Shown: positions 23,364 to 33,877, numbered from the stretch's first letter. The stretch is 64,000 nucleotides of DNA from Blastocladiella emersonii ATCC 22665 (GCA_025594325.1 JANHCV010000004.1:1364001-1428000); one strand, 5' to 3'. Notes: generated by a model not told the origin, from the sequence alone. Numbers and translations are program-made.

Positions 23364-23677
23364 TCCAGGACTCGAAGTAGTCTCTGGCAGAGGTTGACCG
23401 ACGACAAGCACTTGTTGGATAACAGCTTGAGGAAAGCCCGAGTATTGGACGGGTGTAGGGGGCTGAGAACTGAAAATTGATGGGTCAGCTCAGCAGAGGT
23501 AGTGCAAGTGGGAGATGATGCTGGAGCAAGGCAAGATTTGTTGGGCAACTGCTCGAGCGGAAGTGTATGCGTCCTTGAGGAATGCGATGGGAGGGACATG
23601 TGGCAGCGCCCTGTCGCAAGCCAAGGAACTCGGTTCGTTGTGTGCGTTGAGAAGTGAAAAAGGTATATACATTAGAT
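23364..23677. other. 314-bp spacer
   Basis: Sits between the NAA50 stop and the ankyrin-like gene, both on the minus strand. It is low in recognisable signals and includes short C/T-rich stretches on the minus strand that could be leader or promoter of the ankyrin-like gene. Confidence 0.35.
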
Positions 23678-24625
23678 CTAGTCATAGTTGTCACTCTCTT
23701 CGGCGTCCGTGTCCGACGCAGGACTTGACACAGACGAGAGGGGACAGTCGTCGCCGCCATCGCCGTGTCCCGACGCGAGCTCTGGGGTATCCGAGCGCGT
23801 CGGCGGCGTCAGCGTCCCCGCGTCCGAGTCGAGCTCGCCCGGTGAAGACGAAGTCGGGAATGGCGTCTCGACGCGGCCTTCTCGCTCGGTGGAAGCGTCG
23901 TTGGGAAGCGGGCCGAGAAGCGGGAGGGCGAGGATGTAGGCGCTGCTCGGGTTGAGCTGGATGTAGTAGGTCGGGAGCAGGGCGCGGCGGATAAAGCCGA
24001 AGCGGTCGTAGAACTCGAGCGCACCCGTGTTGGCCGTGTGCACGTGCAGGAAGACTTCCTCGCAATCAGGGTCATCGCGTGCGCGTTCGACAATGGTGCG
24101 CAGGAGGCGGCTCGCTACACGACGCGATCGGGCGAGAGTGAGCGCACTATCAACGTGTACGGTTCACGAGAAAGAACGCTTACCGATGCCCAAGCGGCGG
24201 AACGGCGACAGGACGCCGAGCGTCATAACGTAGAGGCGGTAGCTGAGCCCGTCGGTCGCGTACTCGCAGCGGCAGCAGATGGCACCGACGAGCCGCTCGT
24301 GGACGAGCGCGGCCCACGCGTAGTGGCGGTTGCGCAGCACGTCACGGTAGAAGTGGTCGTTGTACGAGACCGGGTACAGCGCGGCGTTGAGGTAGCGCAG
24401 GGCCGGGATCAGGGACTCGTCGATCTCGCGGAACTCGGGCTCGCGCGGTTTCCGAGGTGAGGGCAGCGGGGACAGCGACGGTGACGGAGACGGCGAGAAG
24501 GAGGGCGTCGCGCGTGGCAGGGACGCGCTGCCCTCGCGCACACCGTCGTCACTGACGCCGATCGGCGGTTCTGGCGGGCGCAGCGGGGGCACGGGCGAGA
24601 GGGGCGGGTGCGACTCGGCCAGCAT
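23678..24625 (-). CDS. N-alpha-acetyltransferase 50 (NAA50/San), GNAT fold
   Basis: Exons are 24184-24625 and 23678-24114, with a 69-nt intron (GTAAGC...GTGTAG). The product is 292 aa. A Pro/Ser-rich extension of about 70 residues precedes the acetyltransferase domain. Diagnostic stretches are LYPVSYNDHFYRDVL, RLYVMTLGVLSPFRRLGIAS (acetyl-CoA loop R-R-L-G-I-A) and EEVFLHVHTANTGALEFYDR. The C-terminus is an acidic, Ser-rich tail of about 75 residues ending in ESDNYD. The extensions at both ends make it longer than the ~170-aa animal NAA50. The role is acetylation of Met-starting nascent chains, with sister-chromatid cohesion functions in animals. The frame is open upstream of the chosen ATG, so an extra 5' exon cannot be excluded. 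Confidence 0.88.
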
Positions 24626-25146
24626 GTTGTTCCGACGGCGCCGCTTGGCGGGCGGAGGGTGCTCGCGGGGATCCAGGGTCTTGCTCGAGAGAGGGTCGGT
24701 GCGTCGATCGAGGTGCGGCTCGGCAGCCTTTGCGTCAAGTCGCTCAATCCATGTGTGTTGCCTTGCGGCTCTCGAGGGAGAGGTCGGCGGTGCTGGTGGC
24801 GCACGCCCAACTCAACGCAAGGGAAGAAACGCGTGGCGTCGCAGGGTCGCGATGAAACTGATGGATGTGACAGCCGCTCCACGCCACCGCCTCCTGCGTC
24901 AGAGGTCACGCGGCTTGCGGCGGCCTGACACACGCCCCGGCGCTCGGCCAATCAAATAAATCGTCACACGACCATTTTAGCGCGGAAGGGGAGGAAGGGG
25001 AGGAGAAGGAAGGGAGCCAACGCCGCCTCTGCCTGGCCCCGCGACTACAAGTACGGCGGCCGCCCCCTCCTCTCCCCGATCTCTCGCCAGACTCGCCCCA
25101 GACCCGCTTGCTTGCATCAGTTGCATCCGCCCCCTCTCACCCTGCC
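24626..25146. promoter_or_regulatory. 521-bp spacer between divergent NAA50 and chorismate mutase genes
   Basis: Both promoters must lie here. The plus-strand side (25030-25146) is pyrimidine-rich ahead of the chorismate mutase ATG. No other feature was seen. Confidence 0.4.
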
Positions 25147-26342
25147 ATGAACTTCCTCGACCAGAACGAGAAGCTGTCGCTCGACAAGCTCCGCAACGTG
25201 CTCGTCCGGTACGCTGCCTGCCCGCTCCGCGATGGCACACCGCATGGAGCTGACGCGCAGCCGCTACGCTCCGCCACGGACACGCAGACTAGAGGACACG
25301 ATCATCTTCGGGCTCATCGAGCGCGCGCAGTTCTCGCGCAACGACCAGATCTACGTCCAAGGCGCCTTCAAGTTCGACGGCGCGCCAGAGTACGCTGGCT
25401 CGTTCCTCGACTGGTTCCTGCACGAGACCGAGAAGATCCACGGTACGCGATTCCTTCCTGCTGCGCCACCCCATCCTGTCCCGTCCTCCTGCTTCCCTCC
25501 CCATCGCGCGGACTCGACCGTCCACTCACACTGGCCTGCCCGTGCACAGCGCGAGTTCGCCGCTACACGTCGCCTGACGAGTACCCCTTCACCGGTATGC
25601 CCGCCGTCTCCCTCCTCCATCATATTGCCCGCAACACTCGCTCACCCGCGCTCCCACATCCCTCGTAGACAATCTCCCGGCGCCCATCCTGCCCGTGCTC
25701 GACGTCAAGTCGCACCTCGTGCCCAACAAGATCAACGTCAACGAGCACATCAAGTCCATGTACCTGCTCAACATCGTGCCGTCGCTGTGCCGCGCGGGCG
25801 ACGACGGCAACTACGGCTCGGCGGCCACGCGCGACGTCGAGTGCCTGCAGGCGCTGTCGAAGCGCATCCACTACGGCAAGTTCATTGCCGAGGCCAAGTT
25901 CCAGGCCGACCCCGACGGCTACACGGCGCTGATCCGCGCCCGCGACACCGAGGGCCTCATGCGCCGCCTCACCAACGAGGCCGTCGAGCTCAAGCTGCTC
26001 AAGCGCCTGCGCCGCAAGGCCGAGCTGTACGGCCAGGAGCTCGACGACGAGGATATCGACGCGCCGGCTGCTGCTGACGCGGGCGCCGAGTCGGACGACA
26101 GCGGCATCGTCGCGCCACCGGCGGGCGCGACGGCGCCGGCGGCCTCGGCCGAGGCAACGCACGAGCGGCGATGGTCTGGCTCGTCCGACTCGGTCTCGCT
26201 CGCCTCGGACGCGTCGTCGGCCGCGGCCCGCCGCGCACGCAAGTCGCGCCTCGACCTCGACATGGTCGTCAGCCTGTACCGCGATTTTGTCATCCCCATC
26301 ACCAAGCTCGTCGAGGTCCAGTACCTCCTCGTGCGTGTATAA
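25147..26342 (+). CDS. ARO7: Chorismate mutase (AroQ, fungal allosteric type)
   Basis: Exons are 25147-25208, 25288-25442, 25550-25594 and 25669-26342, giving 311 aa; the introns are 79, 107 and 74 nt. It converts chorismate to prephenate in Phe/Tyr synthesis. Recognisable segments are [25 protein letters not shown] (substrate-binding Arg in helix 1), [11 protein letters not shown], and [20 protein letters not shown]. The final helix ends in [16 protein letters not shown]. Between [13 protein letters not shown] and [13 protein letters not shown] there is an insertion of about 75 acidic, Ala/Ser-rich residues that the ~256-aa yeast enzyme lacks, and it carries no GT/AG pair that would remove it cleanly. 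The GPCR gene starts 160 bp downstream in the same orientation. Confidence 0.92.
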
Positions 26343-26502
26343 CAATCAAAACACCGTTTTGTCTCCCACTCCCCCAAGTGTCTCCCGCGCCGCGGTCCTG
26401 AGCCTTGAGCCGAGCCAAGGAAGCTGGAACGCGACGCGTCGTTTCGCCTCGCGCACCGGCTTGATATCGGCAGCTCTCTCTCCTCTTCGACCACACACTC
26501 GA

Positions 26503-28263
26503 ATGAACGGACGAATGACCGTCACCGGCGACGACTCGCTCCTCTCGTGGGAGGACCGCGACGGCTGGGACCCGCACGACTACGACCCGGGCACGGCCCT
26601 CGCCATCAACATCGTTGGCATGGCGCAGATGCTCATCACGATCCTGCTCAACGGTACCATCGCGTTCGCGGCGATCCGCGCCCAGCTCGGCTACAACGCG
26701 GCCAACATGCTGTCCATCTCGCTCTGCGTCACCTACGTCTTCTACGGCACGTTCGTCCTCACGTCAAAGACGGCCATGGTGATCCAGGGCGAGTGGACGC
26801 TGCTCAACTGCCGCATCGACGCCAACCTCAACGTCTTCTTCCTCAGCGCGATCCTCGGCATCATGCTCGCCACAGCCATCGAGCGGTACCTCAGCATCGT
26901 CCCCATGAAGAAGCTTGACAGCATCCACGTCTACCAGGCCCTCGGCCTCGCGTACGGCGTCGGCGTCGTCAACAGCAGCGTGCACGCGGCCGCGCTCCCG
27001 CGGCCCGTCATCTCGACCAGCGGCGCGTTCTGCTTTCCCAATTTCGGGTCGCAGCGGCCGCTCGCCAGCTGGCTTAGCTTGTTCAACGTGCTCGCCGCGA
27101 CGTGTTACGTGATCGTCATCATAGGTACGCGTTGTCGTCTACCGCGCTCGCAGCCGTCGAGCTGACCTACTCCCGCCCCTGCCCCAAGAGGCGTCTACTC
27201 CTCCATCATCCGGTATCTGCGCACGACCTTCCGCATCCTGCAGACGCGCTCGTCGCTCAAGCTGTTCGGGTCGCAGGCCACGCCGCTGCGGTCGGCCGGC
27301 ATGGGCAAGTCGAACGGGTCCACGCTGAGCGACACGGCGTCTGGCGAGCCCGCCTCCGCCACGGCCATGATCGCGCCGCTCCCGCCCCCACCACCGGTGC
27401 CCAATGACGCGGTTCAAGTCCAGGTCACAGCGCCGCGACGAGCCTCGGCATCCCCGCCCGCATCGCCCGTCGACGAGGAGTCGGCGTCGCACCACGAGCG
27501 GCGCACCGTCAGCGACGCGCACCGGCTCAAGACTGAGCCCGCCGCGGCCACCGTGGCACCCTCGTCGCGCCGCCTCTCCCGCGTCATCGCCGCCGGCGTC
27601 CCGCGACCCATCTCCGGCCGCTTCGCCCCGCTCGCGCGCGGGCTGCCGAGCGCCGCGTCGTCGCAGTCGACGTCGCCCACGGCCACCGTCTTACCGCCAC
27701 CACCGACGCTGCCACGGCGCGAGGCGCGCATCTTCCGGTACCTCCCGCTCGCGCTGCGCGCGCTCGACTCGGAGGGGCTCGGCGGGTCGCATTCCGTGTC
27801 GATGACGGCCTCGGCGTCGACGCGGCGGCAGAGCCACGGTGCCGGCGCGGGCGGTGGCGCTGAGCCGTCGGTGCTCGGCGACGGGAGCGAGGAGGTGACG
27901 ATCGGCTCGTCGGTCGAGGTGTCGACCTTTGCCGACGCGCGGAAACGGTCAAGCGGCGCCGGGATCACCAAGCAGAAGGAGTCGCTCAAGGCGCTGCGCG
28001 TAGAGGCGCACCTGCTGCGCCGCGGGCTCGCCGTGTTCCTGTCGTTTATCCTGACATGGGTCCTGTTCGTGCTCAAGGTGGTGCTCACATACGCGACCAA
28101 GCGGCGGCTCGGGATCGCGTTTGACGCCGCGACGAGTGTCGCGCTCCTGACGTGCCCGATCATCGACCCGCTGCTGTTCCTGCTCCTCGACCGCGGGTTT
28201 CGCAAGGCGTTTGTCAAGGAGATCCCGTGGCCACGGTTGCTGTGGCGGCGCAGGAGCAAATAG
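26503..28263 (+). CDS. Rhodopsin-family (class A) G-protein-coupled receptor
   Basis: Exons are 26503-27124 and 27191-28263, with a 66-nt intron (GTACGC...AAGAG). The product is 564 aa. The 30-residue N-terminus is acidic and outside. TM1 holds LLNGT, TM3 begins with Cys 103 and ends in ERY (127-129, the D/ERY switch). Cys 177 in GAFCFPN could pair with Cys 103. TM5 is about 187-210. TM6 has FILTWVLF (Trp of the toggle position, no Pro). TM7 ends DPLLF (533-537) in place of NPxxY, followed by an amphipathic LDRGFRKAF like helix 8. No Lys sits at the retinal position, so it is not an opsin. The third intracellular loop is very long (about 270 residues, Pro/Ser-rich). A second ATG lies at codon 5. 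Ligand unknown. Truncated relatives follow downstream. Confidence 0.85.
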
Positions 28264-28536
28264 AAGAGGGTCTGTACATATCTTGCGCAGACGTCACGAG
28301 AGGCACGGTTGAGAGCTTGAGCGGTGGCCATGACGGCGGCCTCAGTTATCGCACGACGTGTTGGGCAGCGCATCGGATGGCTGTGGCTGAAGCGCGAGAC
28401 CACGTGCAGATGAGCGGCGCGAGATGAGGACCCTGAAGTGAGATCCACAGTTCTGGTATCGCGATCCACTGCACGTCACTACATAAATATCTGGACCAGC
28501 TGTTGGAACAGTGGTGATCTGCTGCATGTACCCGTC

Positions 28537-29502
28537 ATGCAGCGCGCCTCTCCGGCACCGACCCCTGCTCCCGCCCAAAACGCGCATCGTGGTCGCTATA
28601 CGCTAAGCGACGTGCGCCGGTTTTCGCACGATCGTCCGCCGCCTGATCGGCCACCAGCTCAGTCTGCAGCACCTGCTCCTAAAGCCGGCAAGAACGCGCA
28701 TCGTGGGCGCTACACGCTCACCAATGTACGTCGTATGTCGTCCGAGCGCAAGCCCTCGCCCGCAGCAGTCGCCGTTGCAGCTGCAGCGACCGCGGCAATG
28801 GCCCCCGGCGGCCGTGGTGACGCCGCAGGGCCGCCGCGCCGGACCTCGCTGTCCATGGTCGCGGGCCAGGTCGCCGCGCTTCCGCGGCGCATCTCGGGCC
28901 GCATCGGTCCCATGGTCCGTGGATTTTCGATGCGGGGCCCGCTACCCAAGTCGCCCGTGGCCCCGCCGCGCCGCGAAGCGGCCATCTTTCGACACCTGCC
29001 GCAGGCGATGCGCGCGCTGGACGCCGAGGGCCTCGGCGGGTCACACGCGGTCTCGCTTGGGGACATGGCGCGGCGGGACAGCCGCGGCGCCGATGCGTCG
29101 GTGCCCGGCCAGGATGTGACGATCGGATCGGCGGCCGGCGCGGAGCTGTCGGTCGTGGAAGAGTCGCCGTCGCCGTCGCCGTCGCTGAAGCGGATCAGCG
29201 CGATTGGGACGCTGCGCCGCAAGGACAAGATCAAGGCGCTCCGCGTCGAGACGCACCTCCTCGCGCGCGGGCTCGCCGTGTTCCTGTCGCTCTTTCTCAC
29301 GTGGATCCTGTTCGTGTCCAAGATCCTCGTGACGTTCGTGACCAAGCGCCAGCTCGCGATCACGTTCGACGCGGTGACGAGCATCGGGCTGCTGACGTGC
29401 CCGATCATCGACCCGCTGCAGTTCCTGTTCCTCGACCGCGGGTTCCGCTCCGCATTCGTCGAGGGGGTGACGCAGCTGTCGTGGCGCCGGAGCAAAATGT
29501 AG
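28537..29502 (+). CDS. Truncated GPCR paralogue: loop 3 plus helices 6-7 only
   Basis: The product is 321 aa in one exon. It matches only the second half of the receptor just upstream: PRRISGR, IFRHLPQAMRALDAEGLGGS, KIKALRVETHLLARGLAVFL, TKRQLAITFDAVTSIGLLT and CPIIDPLQFLFLDRGFRSAF align closely with the full-length copy. Helices 1-5 are missing, and the 273 bp upstream are too short to hold them. Its N-terminus carries two copies of an AHRGRYTL(S/T)(D/N)VRR motif followed by F/M-Ser, giving RRxS sites of protein kinase A type. The frame is intact and the composition coding-like, so it may make a two-helix protein, for example a partner or dominant-negative form. It could also be a young pseudogene. 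Confidence 0.7.
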   Translation: MQRASPAPTPAPAQNAHRGRYTLSDVRRFSHDRPPPDRPPAQSAAPAPKAGKNAHRGRYTLTNVRRMSSERKPSPAAVAVAAAATAAMAPGGRGDAAGPPRRTSLSMVAGQVAALPRRISGRIGPMVRGFSMRGPLPKSPVAPPRREAAIFRHLPQAMRALDAEGLGGSHAVSLGDMARRDSRGADASVPGQDVTIGSAAGAELSVVEESPSPSPSLKRISAIGTLRRKDKIKALRVETHLLARGLAVFLSLFLTWILFVSKILVTFVTKRQLAITFDAVTSIGLLTCPIIDPLQFLFLDRGFRSAFVEGVTQLSWRRSKM

Positions 29503-29758
29503 TGCGGGTGGTAGCTGCGGCGCATCGCGTCCCGACAGGAATGGCGGCTCCATCGCGTGCCCCGCTCACTGCGGAGATCCGCATCTTTTCGGCGCGCTGC
29601 GCTCGCCCCCTTGTTTCCTCCTCCCTCACTCGGCTCACAACGAGGCTGTTAGTGTATGCAACGCGCTATGTAACCTCATGCAATCATGAATTTTGTCGGT
29701 TCACCCGGCCCTCGCGTGTTCCTCCAGACCTCAAGTCAAACACCCTGATCCCACCACG

Positions 29759-30280
29759 ATGGCGTTGCCGCCGGCCCCGACTTCTACTCTCGACGCGATT
29801 CTGGAGGCGAACCACGCCGCCATGGATGGTGTCCGGGCCATGGCTGCGGAGCTCGCTCAGGTCAAGTCGGCCATCACCCAGCTGAGCGAGGAGAACGCCG
29901 CCCTGGCTAAGAAGAACGCCGTCCTGGCCAAGGAGGTTGAGGAGTCGAGGAAAAAGATCGAGGTCCTCGAGGAGGCTAATCGTGAGCTTACGGCCACGGA
30001 CGCTCGGCGCGAAAGGGAGTTGGCCGCCCTCCAGGCCCAGGTCCAGAAGCTAGAAAACCAGTGGAATGCCGACCGCGAGCACCGCCGCGACACGTACGCC
30101 AAGTCAAAGCTCCTCTCCGACAGCGCCACGGCCGTCCTCGACCGCATGGAGCGCGACTACAAGCAGGGCCGCGAGTGGGCTACGTCGGCCGAGGGCTTTG
30201 CCAACGATCACAAGAAAGTGTACGGCTGCCGGTTTCCGCATCGCATTCGGGGGCTCCTAACGATATTGTCGGGCCTGTAG
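29759..30280 (+). CDS. Short coiled-coil protein, function unknown
   Basis: The product is 173 aa in one exon. From about residue 25 to 150 the sequence is a continuous heptad-like helix rich in Ala, Glu, Lys and Leu (SAITQLSEENAALAKKNAVL, then repeated E/K-rich turns). The last 25 residues (YGCRFPHRIRGLLTILSGL) are basic and hydrophobic. Any coiled-coil family would match weakly, so no function is assigned. It lies between the truncated GPCR copy and the GPCR relic. A spliced extension beyond the stop is possible because the sequence around 30220 reads AAAGTGTACGG, a donor-like site. Confidence 0.55.
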   Translation: MALPPAPTSTLDAILEANHAAMDGVRAMAAELAQVKSAITQLSEENAALAKKNAVLAKEVEESRKKIEVLEEANRELTATDARRERELAALQAQVQKLENQWNADREHRRDTYAKSKLLSDSATAVLDRMERDYKQGREWATSAEGFANDHKKVYGCRFPHRIRGLLTILSGL

Positions 30281-30439
30281 GAAACAGGAAAATGCGCTGA
30301 ACGCCGAGTAGAGTAGGTGCTTCCGCCCGTCCCTGTTCAGCTTCCTGCCGTTCGCACACTCGATTGCATCCTCCCTCCCCTCCCCACTGCACTGACATAT
30401 CAACCATCCCTTGCACCTATCTCGAAACCCATTGCTCAC

Positions 30440-30474
30440 ACCATCACCATCACCATCACCATCACCATCACCAT
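30440..30474 (+). repeat. Hexamer microsatellite (ACCATC)n
   Basis: Nearly six perfect tandem units of ACCATC end at an ATG. Confidence 0.9.
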
Positions 30475-30648
30475 GTCCCTCCTGCTCCGCGTGAGCCTCC
30501 CCTTGCACCTCTCGTCGCTCCATCCGTCCCTTTTGCGCGCTGATTGGCCTTGCTCCTCCCGCCGCGCAATGTACCGCCGCATACCTTCCATCATATCGTC
30601 TCTGCCGCGTGCACGGCTCAGCGGAACCGCCATGGTGACAGTTCATTG

Positions 30649-30950
30649 GTGCCCGGTCAGGACACGACCGTCGGGCTGACGGCCTACAGCGCAACGAGCG
30701 GACCAGCACGATCCTGACGGTGTCCCGCGACAAGGAGATCAGGAACTTTCGTGCCGCGATGCGCGACTTGGTGCGCAACCCGCCGTGCCCGAGATCCTTA
30801 TGACCTCGTTCTTGACTGAGCGCCGGCTCACCACCACGCTTGACGCGGCGACGAGTGTGAGCTGTTGACGGTCGGCCCGCTGCTGCTGCTCCTGCGCCGC
30901 GGGCTTCTCACCGCGTTCATTGATGAGGGGAAATGGCTGCCGCGGCAACA
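30649..30950 (+). pseudogene. Decayed third copy of the GPCR 3' half
   Basis: The DNA follows the truncated paralogue with many changes. GTGCCCGGTCAGGACACGAC corresponds to its VPGQDVTIG segment at about 29100. Fragments then align in shifting frames: TILTVSRDKEIRNFRAA versus AIGTLRRKDKIKALRVE, TERRLTTTLDAATSV versus TKRQLAITFDAVTSI, and LLLLLRRGLLTAFIDEG versus LQFLFLDRGFRSAFVEG. Helix 6 is largely deleted, and stops and frameshifts interrupt the rest. It is a relic with no coding capacity. Confidence 0.75.
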
Positions 30951-31070
30951 GACCAACCTGAACCGATGGCGAGAACAAGTAATTGAACGCTAGGAGGTGT
31001 ATATGACGTGATGGACACGGGCGGAGTCGCGCGAGCAATGCGCGTGGCCAGCAAAACTGCTCGTTGACGA

Positions 31071-33554
31071 CTACATGCCGTACTTTTTCCGGGCAAACGC
31101 CTCGGGCAGGGCGGCGACAAAGTCGGCCCACGGCCGCTCGACGACCATCATGGCCCTTGGCCCGAGCACCTCGAGGTGCATGAGGCGCTGGTACCGGGAC
31201 AGGAGCGCGTACCCGTTGGTGACGAGGTCGACGTTCGTCTTCGCCGCGTTCGGGATCGGCGCGGCCTTGCGGAGCGCCGCGTCCTCGTCGTCGGCGGCGG
31301 CCTTGCGCTTGGCGAGCGGCGCCAGGTCGCGCGCCAGGTCCACGACCAGGAACCAGTTGGACGTCCACAGCAGCAGGCGCGACTTGGGCAGCGCGTAGGC
31401 GCCGCGGAAGTAGTCGGACCGCTCGCGGAAGTCGGCGCCGAGCCGCGACAGGTTGGTCCGCGTCCACCGGTGCTGCTCGAACGTCGGCGCCGTGAACAGG
31501 TAGAAGTCGTTGCTCGACAGCGTCAGCACCAGGTACTCGGCGGCGGCGGCAGCGGGACCCGCCGTCGGCGGCGACGTGAACGACAGCGACGTGATCGAGT
31601 GCGGCGCGTACTGCGGCAGCGCCTTCTTCTCGAACAGCGCCTCGGCGACGAGGTCCGAGTCGTCGGCGACCACGGCGTCGGCGGCCGCGGCGCTCCACAG
31701 ATCGACAATGTACGCGCGCGTCGTGGCGTCCGACGACGCGAGGTACCGGCCGGACTGCGACAGCGCGACGTGCACGACGTGGGCGGGCGCGTGGTGCTCG
31801 AACTTGGCGACGAGGCGTGGGCGCCACGGCGCGGCGGTCGCGGACGCCGGCGCGAGCGGGAGGTGGTACACGAGCACGTGGTTGTTGCCGTCGACGCCGG
31901 CGAGGAGGTGGCCGCCGAGCAGGTTATCGTCGGTGCCCGAGCTGGCGGCGCCGCCAAAGATGGCGGCGGCCGCGCGCTGCTGGACGCCGGCGACGTCGTC
32001 GATCTTGAGCGCGGCAAAGGAGAGGTGGCGCATGGCGGGCAGCTTGGCCTTGACGCGGTGCACCTGGACCTCGTCGTCGTCGTTGATAGCGGCCACGTGC
32101 CACAGCTTGAGGGCGTCGGCGTGCGAGGCGGCGATCCACGCGCCGTCGTCGCTGAGGACGGCGTGCTCGATGTTGCGGATGGCGTTGAGGCGGATCTCGG
32201 CGAGGACGCACGGCAGGTCCTTGACGGTCAGGCGCTCGAGGAAGCGCGACTTGTCGAGCTGGGCGGGCGAGGTCCCGGTGCCGCCGAGGCGGTACAGGCG
32301 CATCGTGTTCTCGAAGCGGGCGAGGAACCACTTCTTCTCGGGGGCGGCCGAGATGCGCGGGACCTGGAACTCGTCCCTGCGGCGCTGCGGCGAGGTGGTG
32401 AACCCGCCGTTGGCGAGCTCGACCGTGATGACCTCGGCGTCGATGCCGCCCGAGACGAGCGCGTGCACGCCCTTGCGGTCGACAACGCACACGGCCTTGA
32501 CGTCGTTGGAGTGGTACCGGCGCATGTGGGCCTTGGTCCACTGCGAGTGCTTCTTGGCGCCGGCGAGGCGGATCTGGACCACGCCGCGGTCGACGGACCC
32601 CGAGTACACGGTCTTGCCGTCGCGCGCCACGTCGAGGGCGAGCACGTCGGCTTCGTGCGCGGTCACGGACTGGATGAGCGTCGCGGTGCGCCAGTCCCAG
32701 AACTCGACGCGGCCGAGCGAGTTGCCCGACACGATGGTGCCGTCGCCCAGCACGCGCACGCACCACACGACCGTGTGCTTGCGGTCGACGCGGTCGAGCG
32801 TGGCGCGGTCGCGCGGCGTGCCCGTCTTCACGTCCCACTGGCGCAGGTCGCTGGCGTCGGACCCGGACACGACGTAGTCGCCCGACGGGTGCCACGCGAG
32901 GCACAGGACGCGGCCCTTCTGCTTGTTGAAGGTGCGCAGCAGCACAAACTCGTCGTCGGCAATGTCGAACAGCCGGATGCACCCGTCCTCGCAACCCGCA
33001 GCGAGCAGCGTGCCGCTCGGGTTCACGGCAAGGCTCCACACACCGCCGCCTGTCGCGTCAACCGATTTCTACATTCGCGGGGGTACGCGATCAGCGTGGG
33101 CGGGTGGGATCGCGCCGTGTCGGAGATGAGCGTACAATCTCCTGCAGTGTGTCAATGTTCCACTCGGTGATGTAGCCGTTGAGCGACGAGGTGAAGAGGC
33201 GGATGCGCTTGCTCATTTGGCGCTTGAGGGCGAAGCTGCGCTCCTGGTCGTCGTCGTAGAAGTCAGGGTCGGTGAGCACGCTCTGGTGTGCCCAAGCGAT
33301 CGATGACACGGTGCGGTTTTCGCCGCCAACGATGACCTAATGGGGATTTGGAAGTCAGGATCAGACCGTGGTCGGGATCCCGGAGGGGGCGGGCGTACGC
33401 GCTCGACTTGCCACGAGTTGGCGGGGAGACGGATCTCAATATCGCCGTTCTCGCGCGCGACGGCGAGCATGGGCCGCGCCGTGTCGGGCGTCAGCGCCAT
33501 GTGCCCGATAGCGGACGGGACGTGGTCCACGAAGCGGACGACGTGGCTCTCCAT
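31071..33554 (-). CDS. UTP4: U3 snoRNP protein UTP4 (cirhin), WD40 repeats
   Basis: Exons are 33399-33554, 33136-33336 and 31071-33068, giving 784 aa; introns of 62 and 67 nt both have GTACGC donors. It starts MESHVVRFVDHVPSAIGHMA and carries tandem WD40 blades, for example SLAVNPSGTLLAAGCEDGCI, LCLAWHPSGDYVVSGSDASD and VYSGSVDRGVVQIR. The junction into KSVDATGGGVWS matches the corresponding part of human cirhin. It is a subunit of the t-UTP/UtpA complex that begins 18S rRNA processing and links it to Pol I transcription in the nucleolus. The second half forms a second propeller with less regular blades. It is divergent from CWC15, another RNA-processing gene. Confidence 0.92.
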
Positions 33555-33877
33555 GGCGGGTGCGTATGCGTATGCGTTGCGTTGGGTCGGTGCCGGTCGT
33601 GGTACGCCCTCGTCGTCTCGCGTCAGGTCTCGATGGTGACGGCGGTGCGGCGCGTGCGGGGAGCGACGTCGAGGTGGAGTTGATTTCGGTCCAGTGGCGT
33701 CACGGGAACGGGTGCCATGGCGGATTTGAGCTGGGCGCGTTTTTTCGGTCACTCGCGACCGCTCGGCTCGCGCTCCACCGGCAACCCATGTAACGCACGA
33801 GCGACGAATCGGCGCACCACGCAACTTGCTGCATTTTACATTCGATTGAGACCTGAACCGAGCGACGACGAGCCACC
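33555..33877. promoter_or_regulatory. 323-bp spacer between divergent UTP4 and CWC15 genes
   Basis: Start codons face outwards, so both promoters are here. Nothing specific was recognised. Confidence 0.4.

Larger units (their letters stand above)
30281..31070. other. Spacer holding a microsatellite and a GPCR relic
   Basis: Between the coiled-coil gene and the UTP4 stop there is no intact gene. It contains the ACCATC hexamer run and the decayed third GPCR copy listed separately. Confidence 0.5.

Noticed and set aside
26503-28263. Possibility that the GPCR is an opsin
   Set aside because: The residue at the retinal Schiff-base position, six to seven before DPxxF, is Leu/Thr, not Lys.
31176-33170. 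664-codon plus-strand frame across UTP4
   Set aside because: Shadow of UTP4; it has no homology and the real gene runs on the minus strand with consistent introns.
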